DNA of 53,489 bases from Natronococcus amylolyticus DSM 10524 (GTDB lineage Archaea; Halobacteriota; Halobacteria; Halobacteriales; Natrialbaceae). This document shows, piece by piece, positions 1 through 8,599 of this stretch (position 1 is its first letter; every line of letters begins with the position of its first letter). The position numbers and the translations under genes were made by a program. The notes under the pieces are model-generated. The model worked only from the letters and a program-made list of their open reading frames with translations. It ran no database searches and was not told the origin of the DNA. The stretch lies in contig NZ_AOIB01000017.1 in the NCBI RefSeq assembly GCF_000337675.1, positions 1 to 53,489 on the forward strand. Direction: 5' to 3'.

Positions 1-1935
1 CCCGCCGATCATCGCGCCACCCCAGAGGAGCATCACTCGTGGGTCGCCGCGGACGAGGCCGCGCTCCCTGGCGGCCGGCCAGCTCCAGTACAGAATCAGC
101 GGAGCGACGGCGATGATCGCGAGGATCGTACTGACCTTCACCATGAAGATCAATACCTCGACAGGGTGGAGTGCGATGACCAGCCCCGCCTCGTTTAGGA
201 TCTCTGTGATCTCCGCCGTCGAGTCCGCGGCGGCGATTTCTTCTTCGCTCATGTCCGTGACCTGGGCGAGGGCCGCGTCCGGTACGCGGTCGACGAACTG
301 GGTGAGGACGACGCCGAACCCACCCTGGTAGAGCGCGACGAACGTCCCGCCGAGCACGATCATGAACACGCCGACGATGTAGAACATCTTCGAGGTGAGG
401 CTGTTGAAGATAAAGGCGAGGTCGTAGGCGTAGCCGCCGACGTCGTCCTCGGTCGTCTCCTCCTCGGTGAAGGCGTCGAGCATTCCAGCGGCGGTACTCG
501 AGAACAGCCCGCCCTCCTCTTCCTCGTCCGCTGTGGCGGCGCTGCCGCCGGCAGCGCTCCCGGCACCCGCACCGACGTTCGAGTCGGCGCCCGGACCGTC
601 GTCGGACCGCTGCTGTTGTTGCTGTTGTTTCTGCAGCCCGTCGTACCGGTCGAGGATCGCCTGGGCCTTCTCCCGGTTGTCGTCGTACATCGCCTGCCGG
701 GACTGGTCGAGGGCCTCGTCCTCCTCCATCTCGAGGAAGACCGGTGCGGGGACGTCCTCGATGTCCTCGGCCGCGAGCGTCTCGAAATCGACGTCTTCGG
801 CGGTTTCGGCGGTCCGGATATCGTCTTCCCGTGGATAGACGGGCGACTGCAGGACCTTCACCGTGTAGCCGAGCAGGATGAGCCCGCCCACGGTGGTAGC
901 GGCGATCGCGGCGATCGCCAGCAGACCGAGTACGCCGTAGTCGACGTACAGTTCCCAGAACCCGACCGTTCCGCCCTCGGGCTGGAGCCACGCCGGCAGG
1001 TTCGGATACACTTCCTGATTGACGAACGCGAACCCACCCTGCACGATGAACACTACCGCAGCGATGGCCACGAGGGCGATAACGCCGAGGAACTGGAGGA
1101 GCCGCCGCTTCATCAGTCCGGTTCCGGTATCGAGTTCGGCTGCACCCCGACGGCGGATGTTGGTGACGACCTTTGCCAGTCCGAGACTGAAGACGTACAG
1201 CGCAAACAGCGGCATCGCCCACATGATCAGCGTGAACGGGTCCGGCGGGGAGAACATCGCCCCGAAGACCGTGATGGCGACCGCCGCGTGGCGCCACTTG
1301 TCCCGGAACATCTCGTAGGGGACGATCTCCGTGTAGGAGAGCACACCCATGAACAGCGGCATCTGGGCCGCGAGGCCGAACGAAAGCGTCAGCAGCGCGA
1401 TAAACTCGGTGAACTCGGTGATCCCCCAACTGGGGTTGACGCCGGCGTCGAACGCGACCGCACCGAGGAAGTCGAACGCGAACGGGAAGAAGATCGCGTA
1501 GGCGTAGAAGACGCCGACCCAGAACAGCACGAACGACGCCATCGCGAAGCTGGCCATGTGAAGCCGCGAGATCGGAACCTTCGAGCGGAAGCCGCGCTCG
1601 CGGAGTTTCTGACGGGAGAAGTACAGGAGGGCGGGGATCGCGACGATAATCCCGACCAGCATTCCGATCTTTGCCTGCAACAGGATGACCTCGAAGGGGG
1701 TTCGAGTAATGATCTCGGTCGCGTCGGCGACCACCTGATTCATCTCCGAAGTCGCCGTCTGCTCGAGGAAGTCCCAGATCCAGATCCGCAGGGCATAGAA
1801 GGATCCGAGGAAGCCGGCGACGAAGACGATAAACACCTTCTGGAGGTGCGTCTGGAGGCTCGAGAGCATCGCGCCGATCGTCTCCCGACCAGTGTTGATA
1901 GCGCGGGCCGTGTCCTCGTCGACGGCAGAACTCAT
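1..1935 (-). CDS. tatC2: Twin-arginine translocase TatC, double-domain form (TatCt), 3' end outside window
   Basis: TatC is the polytopic receptor of the Tat pathway, which exports folded proteins; haloarchaea route most of their secretome through it. In-frame translation gives 645 residues without a stop, so the C-terminus lies beyond position 1. The first half (about residues 20-270) is a complete TatC-like six-helix unit. It is followed by two more hydrophobic segments, a Gln-run and Gly/Ala linker (LQKQQQQQQRSDD near residue 445), and then a second TatC-like unit with similar helices. This fused architecture is the known haloarchaeal TatCt type. The start ATG at 1935 begins MSSAVDEDTAR and is divergent from the single-domain tatC at 2079, a typical pairing. 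Several Tat substrates lie in the same window (16.5, 20.9, 41 and 42 kb). Confidence 0.93.
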   Translation of the reverse strand, partial: MSSAVDEDTARAINTGRETIGAMLSSLQTHLQKVFIVFVAGFLGSFYALRIWIWDFLEQTATSEMNQVVADATEIITRTPFEVILLQAKIGMLVGIIVAIPALLYFSRQKLRERGFRSKVPISRLHMASFAMASFVLFWVGVFYAYAIFFPFAFDFLGAVAFDAGVNPSWGITEFTEFIALLTLSFGLAAQMPLFMGVLSYTEIVPYEMFRDKWRHAAVAITVFGAMFSPPDPFTLIMWAMPLFALYVFSLGLAKVVTNIRRRGAAELDTGTGLMKRRLLQFLGVIALVAIAAVVFIVQGGFAFVNQEVYPNLPAWLQPEGGTVGFWELYVDYGVLGLLAIAAIAATTVGGLILLGYTVKVLQSPVYPREDDIRTAETAEDVDFETLAAEDIEDVPAPVFLEMEEDEALDQSRQAMYDDNREKAQAILDRYDGLQKQQQQQQRSDDGPGADSNVGAGAGSAAGGSAATADEEEEGGLFSSTAAGMLDAFTEEETTEDDVGGYAYDLAFIFNSLTSKMFYIVGVFMIVLGGTFVALYQGGFGVVLTQFVDRVPDAALAQVTDMSEEEIAAADSTAEITEILNEAGLVIALHPVEVLIFMVKVSTILAIIAVAPLILYWSWPAARERGLVRGDPRVMLLWGGAMIGG

Positions 1936-1961
1936 TTACTGATGAGTTGTAGCTGACATCC

Positions 1962-1972
1962 GGTTATCAACC
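1962..1972 (-). promoter_or_regulatory. Probable TATA box for tatC2
   Basis: On the minus strand the palindromic GGTTGATAACC is centred about 32 nt upstream of the tatC2 ATG. This fits the usual spacing of a haloarchaeal TATA box for a leaderless mRNA. It is inferred from position and AT content only. Confidence 0.4.
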
Positions 1973-2045
1973 TTTCGTGTACGAAACGGGCGTCTCGAGA
2001 AACGACGGCCGCCTGTCTGCGGTTTCGGGTGACCGTAAGAAAAGG

Positions 2046-2052
2046 CCTATAA
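2046..2052 (+). promoter_or_regulatory. Probable TATA box for tatC1
   Basis: CCTATAA lies about 27-33 nt before the ATG at 2079, the expected distance for leaderless transcription. A second AT patch (CTATCTATAT) sits immediately before the start and is too close to act as the TATA element for this start. Confidence 0.45.
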
Positions 2053-2078
2053 CTGGCGGGCTATCTATATCTCGATAG

Positions 2079-3191
2079 ATGTCGGACGAGTCGGCGACCG
2101 ATGGGGACGTCGAACCCCCCGAAGAGCCGCGGGACGAGCCCGAGGACGGTGCCTCGAGCGACGCGGATCCTGCGCTCGACGCCGACGACGAGATAGAGCC
2201 TGGCGACGACGACGATGACACAGCCGAAGTAGACGACGGTACGGCCGACGCTGACGAGATGACGGCCGATGTCGACGACGACACAGCCGATAGCGACGAT
2301 GTGGCGGCCGACACTGATGACGAGGCCGACGCCGATGGCGCACTCGAGACCGCCGACGACGACGAGCCCGAACTCGAGACCGACGGCGAGGGGGTCGTCG
2401 GCGACCGGCCGGAGGAGTCGGATACGACCTACCCCGACCCCGACGAGGACGTCGGCGGGATCTCGACCCCGCCGGACGACGAGGAGATGCCGCTGGCCGA
2501 CCACATCGAGGAGATGGTGCTCCGGCTGGCGGTCGTCTTGCTCATCGGTTCGGCCGGGACGGCGATCGGACTGCTGTGGGCATCCCAGGCGATCGATCAC
2601 GTCTGGAACAACGTCTTCCCCTCCCAGTTCGAGCAGGTCCCGCCGCCGCATATCTACCACCCGCTCGAACTGTGGTTGACCCGGATCAAGCTCTCGGCGC
2701 TGCTGGGGATCATGGTCGCGCTGCCGATGTTCGTCTACCAGTGTTACCTGTTCATGAAGCCGGGGCTGTACCCCAACGAGCGCAAGTACTACCTCGCGGC
2801 CGTCCCGACCAGCGTCGTCCTCGCGGGGTTGGGGATGATCTTTTCGTACCTGCTGGTGTTGCCGATCCTCTTCCAGTACTTCACGTTCTACGCCGAGGGG
2901 AGCGCGGGAATCGCCTACGCGCTCGGGGACACGTTCAATCTGATCATCACGCTGACGGGCTTTCTCGCCATCGTCTTTCAGATTCCGCTGTTCATGATGC
3001 TCGCGATCATGATGGGCGTGACGACCCGGGAGTGGCTCGCGGACAAGCGGCTGTACTTCTGGGCCGGTTTCGCGGGACTGGCCTTCCTGTTTACCGTGGA
3101 CCCGACGATGATGGCCCCCATTCTCGTCGCGATCACGATGATCCTGCTGTTCGAGGGAACCCTGTTACTCCTGAAATGGACGGGCAGATAG
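2079..3191 (+). CDS. tatC: Sec-independent protein translocase TatC, single-domain form with acidic N-terminal extension
   Basis: The 370-residue protein has a normal TatC core from about residue 140 (MPLADHIEEMVLRL, the conserved cytoplasmic start) to the C-terminus. It has six predicted membrane helices and the conserved loop with PPPHIYHPLELW and a KPGLYPNERKYY motif typical of TatC. The first 130 or so residues are an Asp/Glu/Ala/Thr low-complexity extension not found in bacterial TatC (about 250 aa); acidic tails of this kind are common in haloarchaeal proteins. A TATA-like box at 2046 supports the ATG at 2079. It is divergent from tatC2, and both would serve the same export route. Identification is firm; the role of the extension is unknown. 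Confidence 0.95.
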   Translation: MSDESATDGDVEPPEEPRDEPEDGASSDADPALDADDEIEPGDDDDDTAEVDDGTADADEMTADVDDDTADSDDVAADTDDEADADGALETADDDEPELETDGEGVVGDRPEESDTTYPDPDEDVGGISTPPDDEEMPLADHIEEMVLRLAVVLLIGSAGTAIGLLWASQAIDHVWNNVFPSQFEQVPPPHIYHPLELWLTRIKLSALLGIMVALPMFVYQCYLFMKPGLYPNERKYYLAAVPTSVVLAGLGMIFSYLLVLPILFQYFTFYAEGSAGIAYALGDTFNLIITLTGFLAIVFQIPLFMMLAIMMGVTTREWLADKRLYFWAGFAGLAFLFTVDPTMMAPILVAITMILLFEGTLLLLKWTGR

Positions 3192-3526
3192 CCCTTCCCG
3201 GCTAAATCCTCGCCGAAACCCTCGAGCCCCTGGCGCGACCGTTCCCGGCTCTCACCTGCTCTCCGGCCGCCTCGAGTCCGTCCGATTCCGCTAGTTGCCG
3301 TTGAGAATCGTCGCTCGAGTGCGAACTCCGTCCGCATATATCTCCTTATACAGATTGTAGTCGATTGGAGATCCGACGTTCGCCGCCGAATGTGGTGTGG
3401 AATAGAACGTCCGTTAACGGTTACAGTTATACGAGTTAGGAACATGCGGATGAAACATGAATGCGTCTCCATCCGGAGGAAAAGGACACGAATTAGAGTA
3501 CGATCGTCGTATCGGGGTGGTCGGCG
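3192..3526. other. Intergenic region upstream of the nitrite/sulfite reductase
   Basis: This 335-bp stretch holds no credible gene. It is AT-richer towards the reductase and contains a perfect 10-bp palindrome CCGTTAACGG (3411-3420) followed by a possible TATA element (AGTTATACGAG, about 3425). These suggest a regulated promoter with a leader of roughly 70 nt before the GTG start. Confidence 0.4.
3411..3420. promoter_or_regulatory. Palindrome CCGTTAACGG, candidate operator
   Basis: A perfect 10-bp palindrome sits just before a TATA-like AGTTATAC stretch and about 107 nt before the reductase start. Its position suits a regulator site for an assimilatory gene. No binding protein can be named from sequence. 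Confidence 0.3.
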
Positions 3527-5299
3527 GTGGCGCATAAGAAAGAGGACCAGAAGGCGGACTGCTACGGTGACGAGGTTCGCGAACACATCCTCGAGTTCGC
3601 CGAAAGCGGCGGCTACGAGGCGATTCCGGAGGACGAACGCGAGGAGTGGTTCACCCGGTTCAAGTTCTGGGGGCTGTTCCACCAGCGCGACGGCCAGGAA
3701 TCGTACTTCATGATGCGGCTGACCAACGCCAGTGGCGTTCTCGAGCCCGGCCAGCTACGGGCGATCGGCGAGGTCGCCCGCGACTACGCCGCGGGTCCCG
3801 TCGAGAACCCCGAGTTCGGTAACGGCTGGATCGATCTCACGACTCGGCAGTCGGTCCAGCTCCACTGGCTGAAACTCGAGGACGTCCCCGAGATCTGGGA
3901 GACACTCGAATCGGTCGGTGTCTCCTCCAGATCCGCAGGTGGGGATACGATGCGTAACATCTCCGGGTCGGCGCTCCACGGCAAGGTCGAGGAGTACGTC
4001 GACTCGGGCCCGCTACTCGAGCGGTTCCAGGAGGAACTCCGCGGGGACGACGCCCTCGCGAACATGCCCCGGAAGTTCAACATCAGCGTGACGGGCTCGA
4101 AATCGGGCTGTGCACAGGACTCGCTCAACGATATCGGCTTCGAGCCGGCGCGTAAGGAAATCGAAGGGGAGACTGTCAAGGGATTCAACGTCCGCGTCGG
4201 CGGCGGCCTCGGCGGTCGCCAGCCCCGTGCTGCGAGCCCGCTCGACGTCTTCGTCCGCCCCGAGAACGCTTACGAGGTCGGTCGCGGTCTCGTCGAGCTC
4301 TACCACGAGCACGGCAACCGTCAGAACCGTTCGAAGAACCGCATGCGGTTTTTCGTCGAGGGCTGGGGCGAGGAACGGATCCGCGAGACACTACAGACTC
4401 AGTACGTCGACGTCGAACTCGAGACCGCGGGCGAGAGCTTCCGCGAGGAGTACACCTACAACGCCGGCAAACCCGCCGACGCGGGGAAGCGCGATCACGT
4501 CGGCGTCCACGAGCAGCAGGGCGAGGGCATACACTACGTCGGCCTGACGGTCCCGGTCGGCCGCATGCCCGCCGAGGACGCCCTCGAGCTCGCCGATCTC
4601 GCCGACGAGTACGGCTCCGGAGAGCTGCGACTCACGCGCCGACAGAATCCCGTGATCGTCGACGTTCGGGAGGACGTCCTCGAGGAACTGCTCGACGAGC
4701 CGCTGCTCTCCGAGTACCGCCCCGAGCCGAGTCCCTTCGAGCGCGGCGCGATGGCCTGTACCGGCACCGAGTTCTGCTCGATCGCGCTGACGGAGACGAA
4801 AGCCCGGATGGCTCGGATGCTGCGCTGGCTCAACCGAAACGTCGACCTGCCCGACGACGTCGGGACGATCAAGATGCACTACTCGGGCTGTACCGCCGAC
4901 TGCGGACAGGCCATGACCGCCGACATCGGACTCCAGGGGATGCGCGCCCGCAAGAACGACGAGATGGTCGAGGCGTTCGACATCGGCGTCGGCGGCGGCG
5001 TCGGCGAGGAGCCGTCGTTCATCGAGTGGGTTCAGCAACGGGTTCCCGCCGACGAGGCCCCCGGCGCGATCAAGAACCTGCTCGAGGCGTTCGCTGCCCA
5101 CCGCGAGGCGGGGCAGACGTTCCGCGAGTGGGTCGAGGCGACCGGAACCGAGACGCTGATCGAGTGCTGCGAGCCCGAGGAAACCGACTTCGAGGCACCG
5201 TACATGGCCGACGCCAAGCAGTCCTGGTATCCGTTCGCTGACTCCGAGTCGCTGGCGGAGGCGACCGCGAAGAGTTCGATGGTCCCCTCTGACGACTGA
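3527..5299 (+). CDS. nirA: Ferredoxin-dependent nitrite/sulfite reductase (siroheme and [4Fe-4S])
   Basis: This 590-residue cytoplasmic enzyme catalyses six-electron reduction of nitrite to ammonia or sulfite to sulfide. It has the duplicated NIR/SIR architecture: two ferredoxin-like halves plus two siroheme/4Fe-4S domains. The cluster ligands are visible as CTGTEFC (C-x5-C) followed by CTADC (C-x3-C) around residues 410-465. The arginine-rich siroheme motif LTTRQSVQLHWL is near residue 105 and RLTRRQNPVI near 365. The start is the GTG at 3527; a stop lies at 3494-3496 in this frame and no ATG fits. No nitrate reductase (narB/nasA) or siroheme gene is beside it, so nitrite versus sulfite specificity cannot be settled here. 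A role as assimilatory nitrite reductase is the more usual haloarchaeal annotation. Confidence 0.88.
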   Translation: MAHKKEDQKADCYGDEVREHILEFAESGGYEAIPEDEREEWFTRFKFWGLFHQRDGQESYFMMRLTNASGVLEPGQLRAIGEVARDYAAGPVENPEFGNGWIDLTTRQSVQLHWLKLEDVPEIWETLESVGVSSRSAGGDTMRNISGSALHGKVEEYVDSGPLLERFQEELRGDDALANMPRKFNISVTGSKSGCAQDSLNDIGFEPARKEIEGETVKGFNVRVGGGLGGRQPRAASPLDVFVRPENAYEVGRGLVELYHEHGNRQNRSKNRMRFFVEGWGEERIRETLQTQYVDVELETAGESFREEYTYNAGKPADAGKRDHVGVHEQQGEGIHYVGLTVPVGRMPAEDALELADLADEYGSGELRLTRRQNPVIVDVREDVLEELLDEPLLSEYRPEPSPFERGAMACTGTEFCSIALTETKARMARMLRWLNRNVDLPDDVGTIKMHYSGCTADCGQAMTADIGLQGMRARKNDEMVEAFDIGVGGGVGEEPSFIEWVQQRVPADEAPGAIKNLLEAFAAHREAGQTFREWVEATGTETLIECCEPEETDFEAPYMADAKQSWYPFADSESLAEATAKSSMVPSDD

Positions 5300-5337
5300 T
5301 CGACACCGTCTTTCAGTGCCCTTCCGCGAGACGTCGG

Positions 5338-5697
5338 CTACCGGTGATCGGCCGTTCGCCGGCGTGCGTACTCGAGCGCTTCCTCGAGGGTCCCCGGTCC
5401 GTCGTAGCGCGCGGAAAACAGCTGCATGAACTCCAGCGCGATCCGGTTACAGCGATCGAAGGTGAGCACGGTTCTGACCGGTTTCGTTTCGGAGAGCTCC
5501 AGTCCCGGGTAACTCGTCGTCGTGAGCGCGTAGCCGGGGTGGGAGTCGCCCTCGAGGGAGGCAGGGGCGACCTTCACCCGCAGGTCGTCGGACTCGTGGC
5601 GGTAGGTCAGGTACCGCAGTTCCCGGTCGCTGTCGGTCGTGTTATAGTTTCGCTCGGTTTCGATCCTCCACGGAGACGGCACGTCCTCGTCGTCCAT
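5338..5697 (-). CDS. Conserved haloarchaeal protein of unknown function
   Basis: A 119-residue soluble, mixed-charge protein (start MDDEDVPSPWRIETERNY) with no signal peptide or membrane helix. A predicted alternating strand pattern in the middle (RELRYLTYRHESDDLRVKV) and a helical C-terminus (TLEEALEYARRRT) suggest a small compact alpha/beta fold. It is convergent with the reductase gene, 38 bp apart, and appears monocistronic. The acidic composition and codon use match the neighbours, so it is probably a real gene. I do not recognise a family and assign no function. Confidence 0.7.
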   Translation of the reverse strand: MDDEDVPSPWRIETERNYNTTDSDRELRYLTYRHESDDLRVKVAPASLEGDSHPGYALTTTSYPGLELSETKPVRTVLTFDRCNRIALEFMQLFSARYDGPGTLEEALEYARRRTADHR

Positions 5698-5849
5698 CGG
5701 CAGTTGCTACCCACCGAAAGGCTACGTCCGTATCGACTTGTGCAAAATTTCCGTACGCTTGAATAGAACTACCTCATCTTTCGAGTTTCACACCCAAAGC
5801 CGATTATACACTGGACGGATGGCTAAGAGACATCGAACTCAGTGGACGA

Positions 5850-7094
5850 TCAGCGATCGACCTCGCTCGCGAGTAGGGTGAGATAATCCTCGAGCAACCG
5901 CGGGAGGAGGAACTGTTCGCGGACGGTTTCCCGACCCCGTTCTCCTAACCGATCCCGTAGTCCGTCGTCCTCGAGGAGCCGAACGAGGCGATCCGTCGTC
6001 GCCTCGGTGTCCTCGGGGTCGACGAGGTAGCCGTTCTCGTCGTCCTCGACCTGGAGCGGGATGCCGCCGACGTTCGAACCGACGACCGGCGTCTCCTTCC
6101 ACAGCGTCTCAGAGACGGTCAGCGCAAACCCCTCCCGAAGGGATTTCTGGACGCCGACGTCGGCGCTTCGCTGGATGAGGTTGATTCCGACGTCCGGCAG
6201 GTTCGTCAGGAGGTGGACGTCCTCGTCGGTCTCGGTTTCGGCTTCGACCTCGCGGTAGACCTCGATTCCCTCGGGATCGTCGTCGGGCATCCCGCCGGCC
6301 AGCACGAGCTGAGCGTCGGGTACTGTCTCGCGGACGTTCCGGTAGGCCTCGACCACCCCGAGCGGGTCCTTCCAGGGGTCGAACCGAGACACCTGTACCA
6401 GCAGCGGTCGGTCGACATCGAAGGGGTACTCGCTCGGATCGCTTCCCTCGAGACCGTCCGGAAGCTCCTCGAGCGGCCGATTCTTCTCGGTGAAGGGGTC
6501 GATCGCGGGGTGGACGATCGCGGTTTCCTCGTCGGGGACAGCCTCGGCGTACGTCGGGTGGCTGACGATGGTTCGATCGATCGGCTCGAGCCAGGAACGG
6601 ACGAACTCGAGGTAGGCGTCGGCCGCCGTCGTCAGGTCGATGTGACAGCGCCAGAGCAAGCTCGTGTCGGGATACCGCTCGGCGAGAGTCGGAGCCATCC
6701 CGAGGGACTGCGGATCGTGGAGGACGATCGCGTCGTACCGCTTCTCGAGCGCCCTCGCGTTCTCGCGGGTGACGCGCCGATAGGTGTCGCGCATCTCGTC
6801 GGTGAGCGTAGTGTGGTCGCCCTGCAGCCCGTTGTGGATGGTCTTGGTGACGTCGTAGAACTCGTCGGGGGCATCCATGACGTACCAGTCGACGTCGACG
6901 CCGACGTCCCTCGAGAGAGGCACCAGCGCGTGCAGGATCTCGGCGACGCCGCCGCCGTCGGCGGTCGTGTTGATGTGAGCGATTCGTTTACCGTCGAGTC
7001 GGTCTGCCCGATCGCGGATATTGTCCCGTCGGTCGGGACCGAGGACGTCCTCGTAGGCCGACAGCCGTCGATCCGTCGTTTCTACGGAAAGCAT
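5850..7094 (-). CDS. treT: GT4 glycosyltransferase, probable trehalose glycosyltransferring synthase (TreT type)
   Basis: At 414 residues this matches archaeal TreT (about 415), which joins NDP-glucose and glucose to make trehalose. The N-terminal GT-B Rossmann domain opens with RIAHINTTADGGGVAEILHAL (residues about 52-72), the glycine-rich acceptor region seen in TreT/trehalose phosphorylase relatives. The C-terminal donor domain has SRFDPWKDPLGVVEAYR, then KSLREGFALTVSETLWKETPVVG with the GT4 E-x7-E pair. Trehalose is a compatible solute, so a cytoplasmic osmolyte role is sensible for a halophile. It stands alone, about 150 bp from its downstream neighbour and 98 bp from larE. Another GT4 sugar specificity cannot be excluded. 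Confidence 0.82.
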   Translation of the reverse strand: MLSVETTDRRLSAYEDVLGPDRRDNIRDRADRLDGKRIAHINTTADGGGVAEILHALVPLSRDVGVDVDWYVMDAPDEFYDVTKTIHNGLQGDHTTLTDEMRDTYRRVTRENARALEKRYDAIVLHDPQSLGMAPTLAERYPDTSLLWRCHIDLTTAADAYLEFVRSWLEPIDRTIVSHPTYAEAVPDEETAIVHPAIDPFTEKNRPLEELPDGLEGSDPSEYPFDVDRPLLVQVSRFDPWKDPLGVVEAYRNVRETVPDAQLVLAGGMPDDDPEGIEVYREVEAETETDEDVHLLTNLPDVGINLIQRSADVGVQKSLREGFALTVSETLWKETPVVGSNVGGIPLQVEDDENGYLVDPEDTEATTDRLVRLLEDDGLRDRLGERGRETVREQFLLPRLLEDYLTLLASEVDR

Positions 7095-7192
7095 TCGTCG
7101 TGCGGATAGTTCACACGCCCTGTCGGATCACTGTTTCTCACGTTTTCGGACGGATCCACTCGAGAGGCTCGATCAGTTGTGGCTTCGAGGCG

Positions 7193-8059
7193 TTACGACG
7201 ACTCCGATGCGAACACGTCGTCCTCGACGTTTCCGTCGTCGACGTCAGCCTCCGTGGCGGGACTGACGCTTCCGGTTCGGTAGCCGTGCAGATCGAGGGT
7301 GACGTGGTCGAACCCGATCTCCGAGAGCTCCTCGCGGACGGTCTCGACGAACTCGAGTTCGAGCGCGCGCTCGAGTTCGTCCGGCGCGACCTCGATCCGG
7401 GCGAGCCCGTCGTGGTCACGCACGCGGAACTGGTCGAATCCCCACTGACGAAGCAGCGCTTCGGCGCGTTCGACGCGGCCGAGTCGTTCCTCGGTCACCT
7501 CGAGCCCCGTCGGGATGCGCGAGGAGAGACAGGCCATCGACGGTTTGTCGGCGACCGAGAGACCGTAGCGGTCGGCGATCTCTCGGACCTCTTCCTTGTC
7601 GATCTCGTGGGCCAGAAGCGGCGAGTGGACCTCGAGCTCTTCGACGGCCTGCAGGCCGGGTCGGTGACCAGCACCCGGATCGTCGGCGTTGGTCCCGTCA
7701 CAGACGGTTTCGATTTCGAACTCGCGGGCGGTCTCTATCATCTCCCCCAGCCGCATCGTCCGGCAGTGGTAACACCGGTCGTCGTCGTTCTCGACGAAGG
7801 CGTCGCTCTCGAGTTCGGAGAACTCGACGAGTTCGTGGCAGATGCCGATCTCGCTTGCGACCCGCTTTGCGTCCTCGAGTTCGGCCTCCGGCAACGTCTC
7901 GCTTCTGGCGGTGCAGGCGACCGCGTCCTCGCCGAGGGCGTCGTGAGCGAGCGCGGCCACGACGCTCGAGTCGACTCCCCCGGAGAACGCGATCAGTACG
8001 CCGTCGCGCTCGGCGAGGTCGGCGCGTGCGGCCTCGAGTTTCGCCTCGAGCGTTGTCAT
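7193..8059 (-). CDS. larE: ATP-dependent sacrificial sulfur transferase LarE
   Basis: LarE supplies sulfur to the nickel-pincer nucleotide cofactor of lactate racemase-type enzymes. The 288-residue protein has the PP-loop SGGVDSS at residues 26-32, DGTNADDPG at about 121-129, and a cysteine in SMACLSSRIP (Cys177), aligning with the sacrificial Cys176 of Lactobacillus LarE. It also carries CYHC (Cys96/Cys99). Together the three cysteines resemble the LarE subgroup proposed to hold an Fe-S cluster, which would let sulfur come from a cluster rather than from the protein. The start is the ATG at 8059 (MTTLEAKL); upstream codons to 8152 are open but run into a palindromic repeat. A NicO-type nickel transporter lies 1.7 kb away. 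larB and larC are not in the window. Confidence 0.88.
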   Translation of the reverse strand: MTTLEAKLEAARADLAERDGVLIAFSGGVDSSVVAALAHDALGEDAVACTARSETLPEAELEDAKRVASEIGICHELVEFSELESDAFVENDDDRCYHCRTMRLGEMIETAREFEIETVCDGTNADDPGAGHRPGLQAVEELEVHSPLLAHEIDKEEVREIADRYGLSVADKPSMACLSSRIPTGLEVTEERLGRVERAEALLRQWGFDQFRVRDHDGLARIEVAPDELERALELEFVETVREELSEIGFDHVTLDLHGYRTGSVSPATEADVDDGNVEDDVFASESS

Positions 8060-8111
8060 GGCCCCTCGTTCGAACCGAACGGGCAAAAACGCGTTGTCGT
8101 TCCGACGGCTC

Positions 8112-8193
8112 ATACGGATTGCTGTAACGATGTACCGGCGCAACCGCCGCACGTGTCGCGGTTACGCCGGTACTGACTTACAGTAAACCGTAT
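8112..8193. repeat. 82-bp imperfect inverted repeat between larE and its upstream neighbour
   Basis: The two 41-nt arms meet at 8152/8153. The inner 21 pairs differ at only three positions (GTACCGGCG at 8132-8140 pairs with CGCCGGTAC at 8165-8173; AACCGC pairs with GCGGTT). The outer arms, starting ATACGG and ending CCGTAT, share further blocks including CTGTAA/TTACAG. Overall about 32 of 41 positions pair. It sits in a non-coding gap, upstream of larE and just after the stop of the next gene. It looks like a mobile palindromic (MITE/REP-like) repeat or a bidirectional terminator/attenuator; only a genome-wide copy count can tell. Confidence 0.75.
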
Positions 8194-8215
8194 CAGTGGT
8201 CGCGGAGCGAGTTAG

Positions 8216-8566
8216 TCACGTTGCTCCTCGCCCGTGACTCCGAGGGCAGTCGCGAGCGCCCGCGGGGACCTCGTCGCCGGCCATCCGTTCGTCGAACCAT
8301 CGTCGACGCTCGAGAACGACCGCGTCCTCGGTCTCGTGGAGCCCGTCGAAACGGTCCCAGGGGAGGAACCGAGTAGTGATGGTTCCCGACTCCTGGTACC
8401 GGAGTCCCTGCTCGCAGGCCTCGTACACCCGGGACCGTCGCACGCTTATTTGCAGGATGACGACCGCCACGACTCCAGCGGTCAGAAGACTTGAGGGGAG
8501 TCCGTACAGCGTGCCAACGAACGCGCCGATCGACCCGACGCCGAACAGGAGCGTGGCGGCGTGCAT
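8216..8566 (-). CDS. Small membrane protein of unknown function
   Basis: A 116-residue protein with two N-terminal membrane helices (about residues 3-21 and 26-42). A soluble tail follows, whose strand-rich stretch (EQGLRYQESGTITTRFLPW...GLHETEDAVVLERRRWF) resembles the PH-like pattern of small bPH2/DUF-type membrane proteins; that resemblance is tentative. It lies 33 bp downstream of another small membrane gene on the same strand, so the two are probably co-transcribed. The C-terminal 20 residues are Arg/Gly-rich and may be poorly conserved. No catalytic motif is visible. Confidence 0.6.
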   Translation of the reverse strand: MHAATLLFGVGSIGAFVGTLYGLPSSLLTAGVVAVVILQISVRRSRVYEACEQGLRYQESGTITTRFLPWDRFDGLHETEDAVVLERRRWFDERMAGDEVPAGARDCPRSHGRGAT

Positions 8567-8599
8567 TCGTCGCCGCCTCCGCCGGTCGCGGGTCGCAAC

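Noticed and set aside
616-1956. 446-codon plus-strand frame at the left end
   Set aside because: It is antisense to tatC2, has Arg/Glu/His-rich low-complexity character and no motif; high GC gives long shadow frames opposite real genes.
7100-8176. 358-codon plus-strand frame opposite larE
   Set aside because: Mirror frame of LarE, whose PP-loop and cysteines identify the minus strand as coding.
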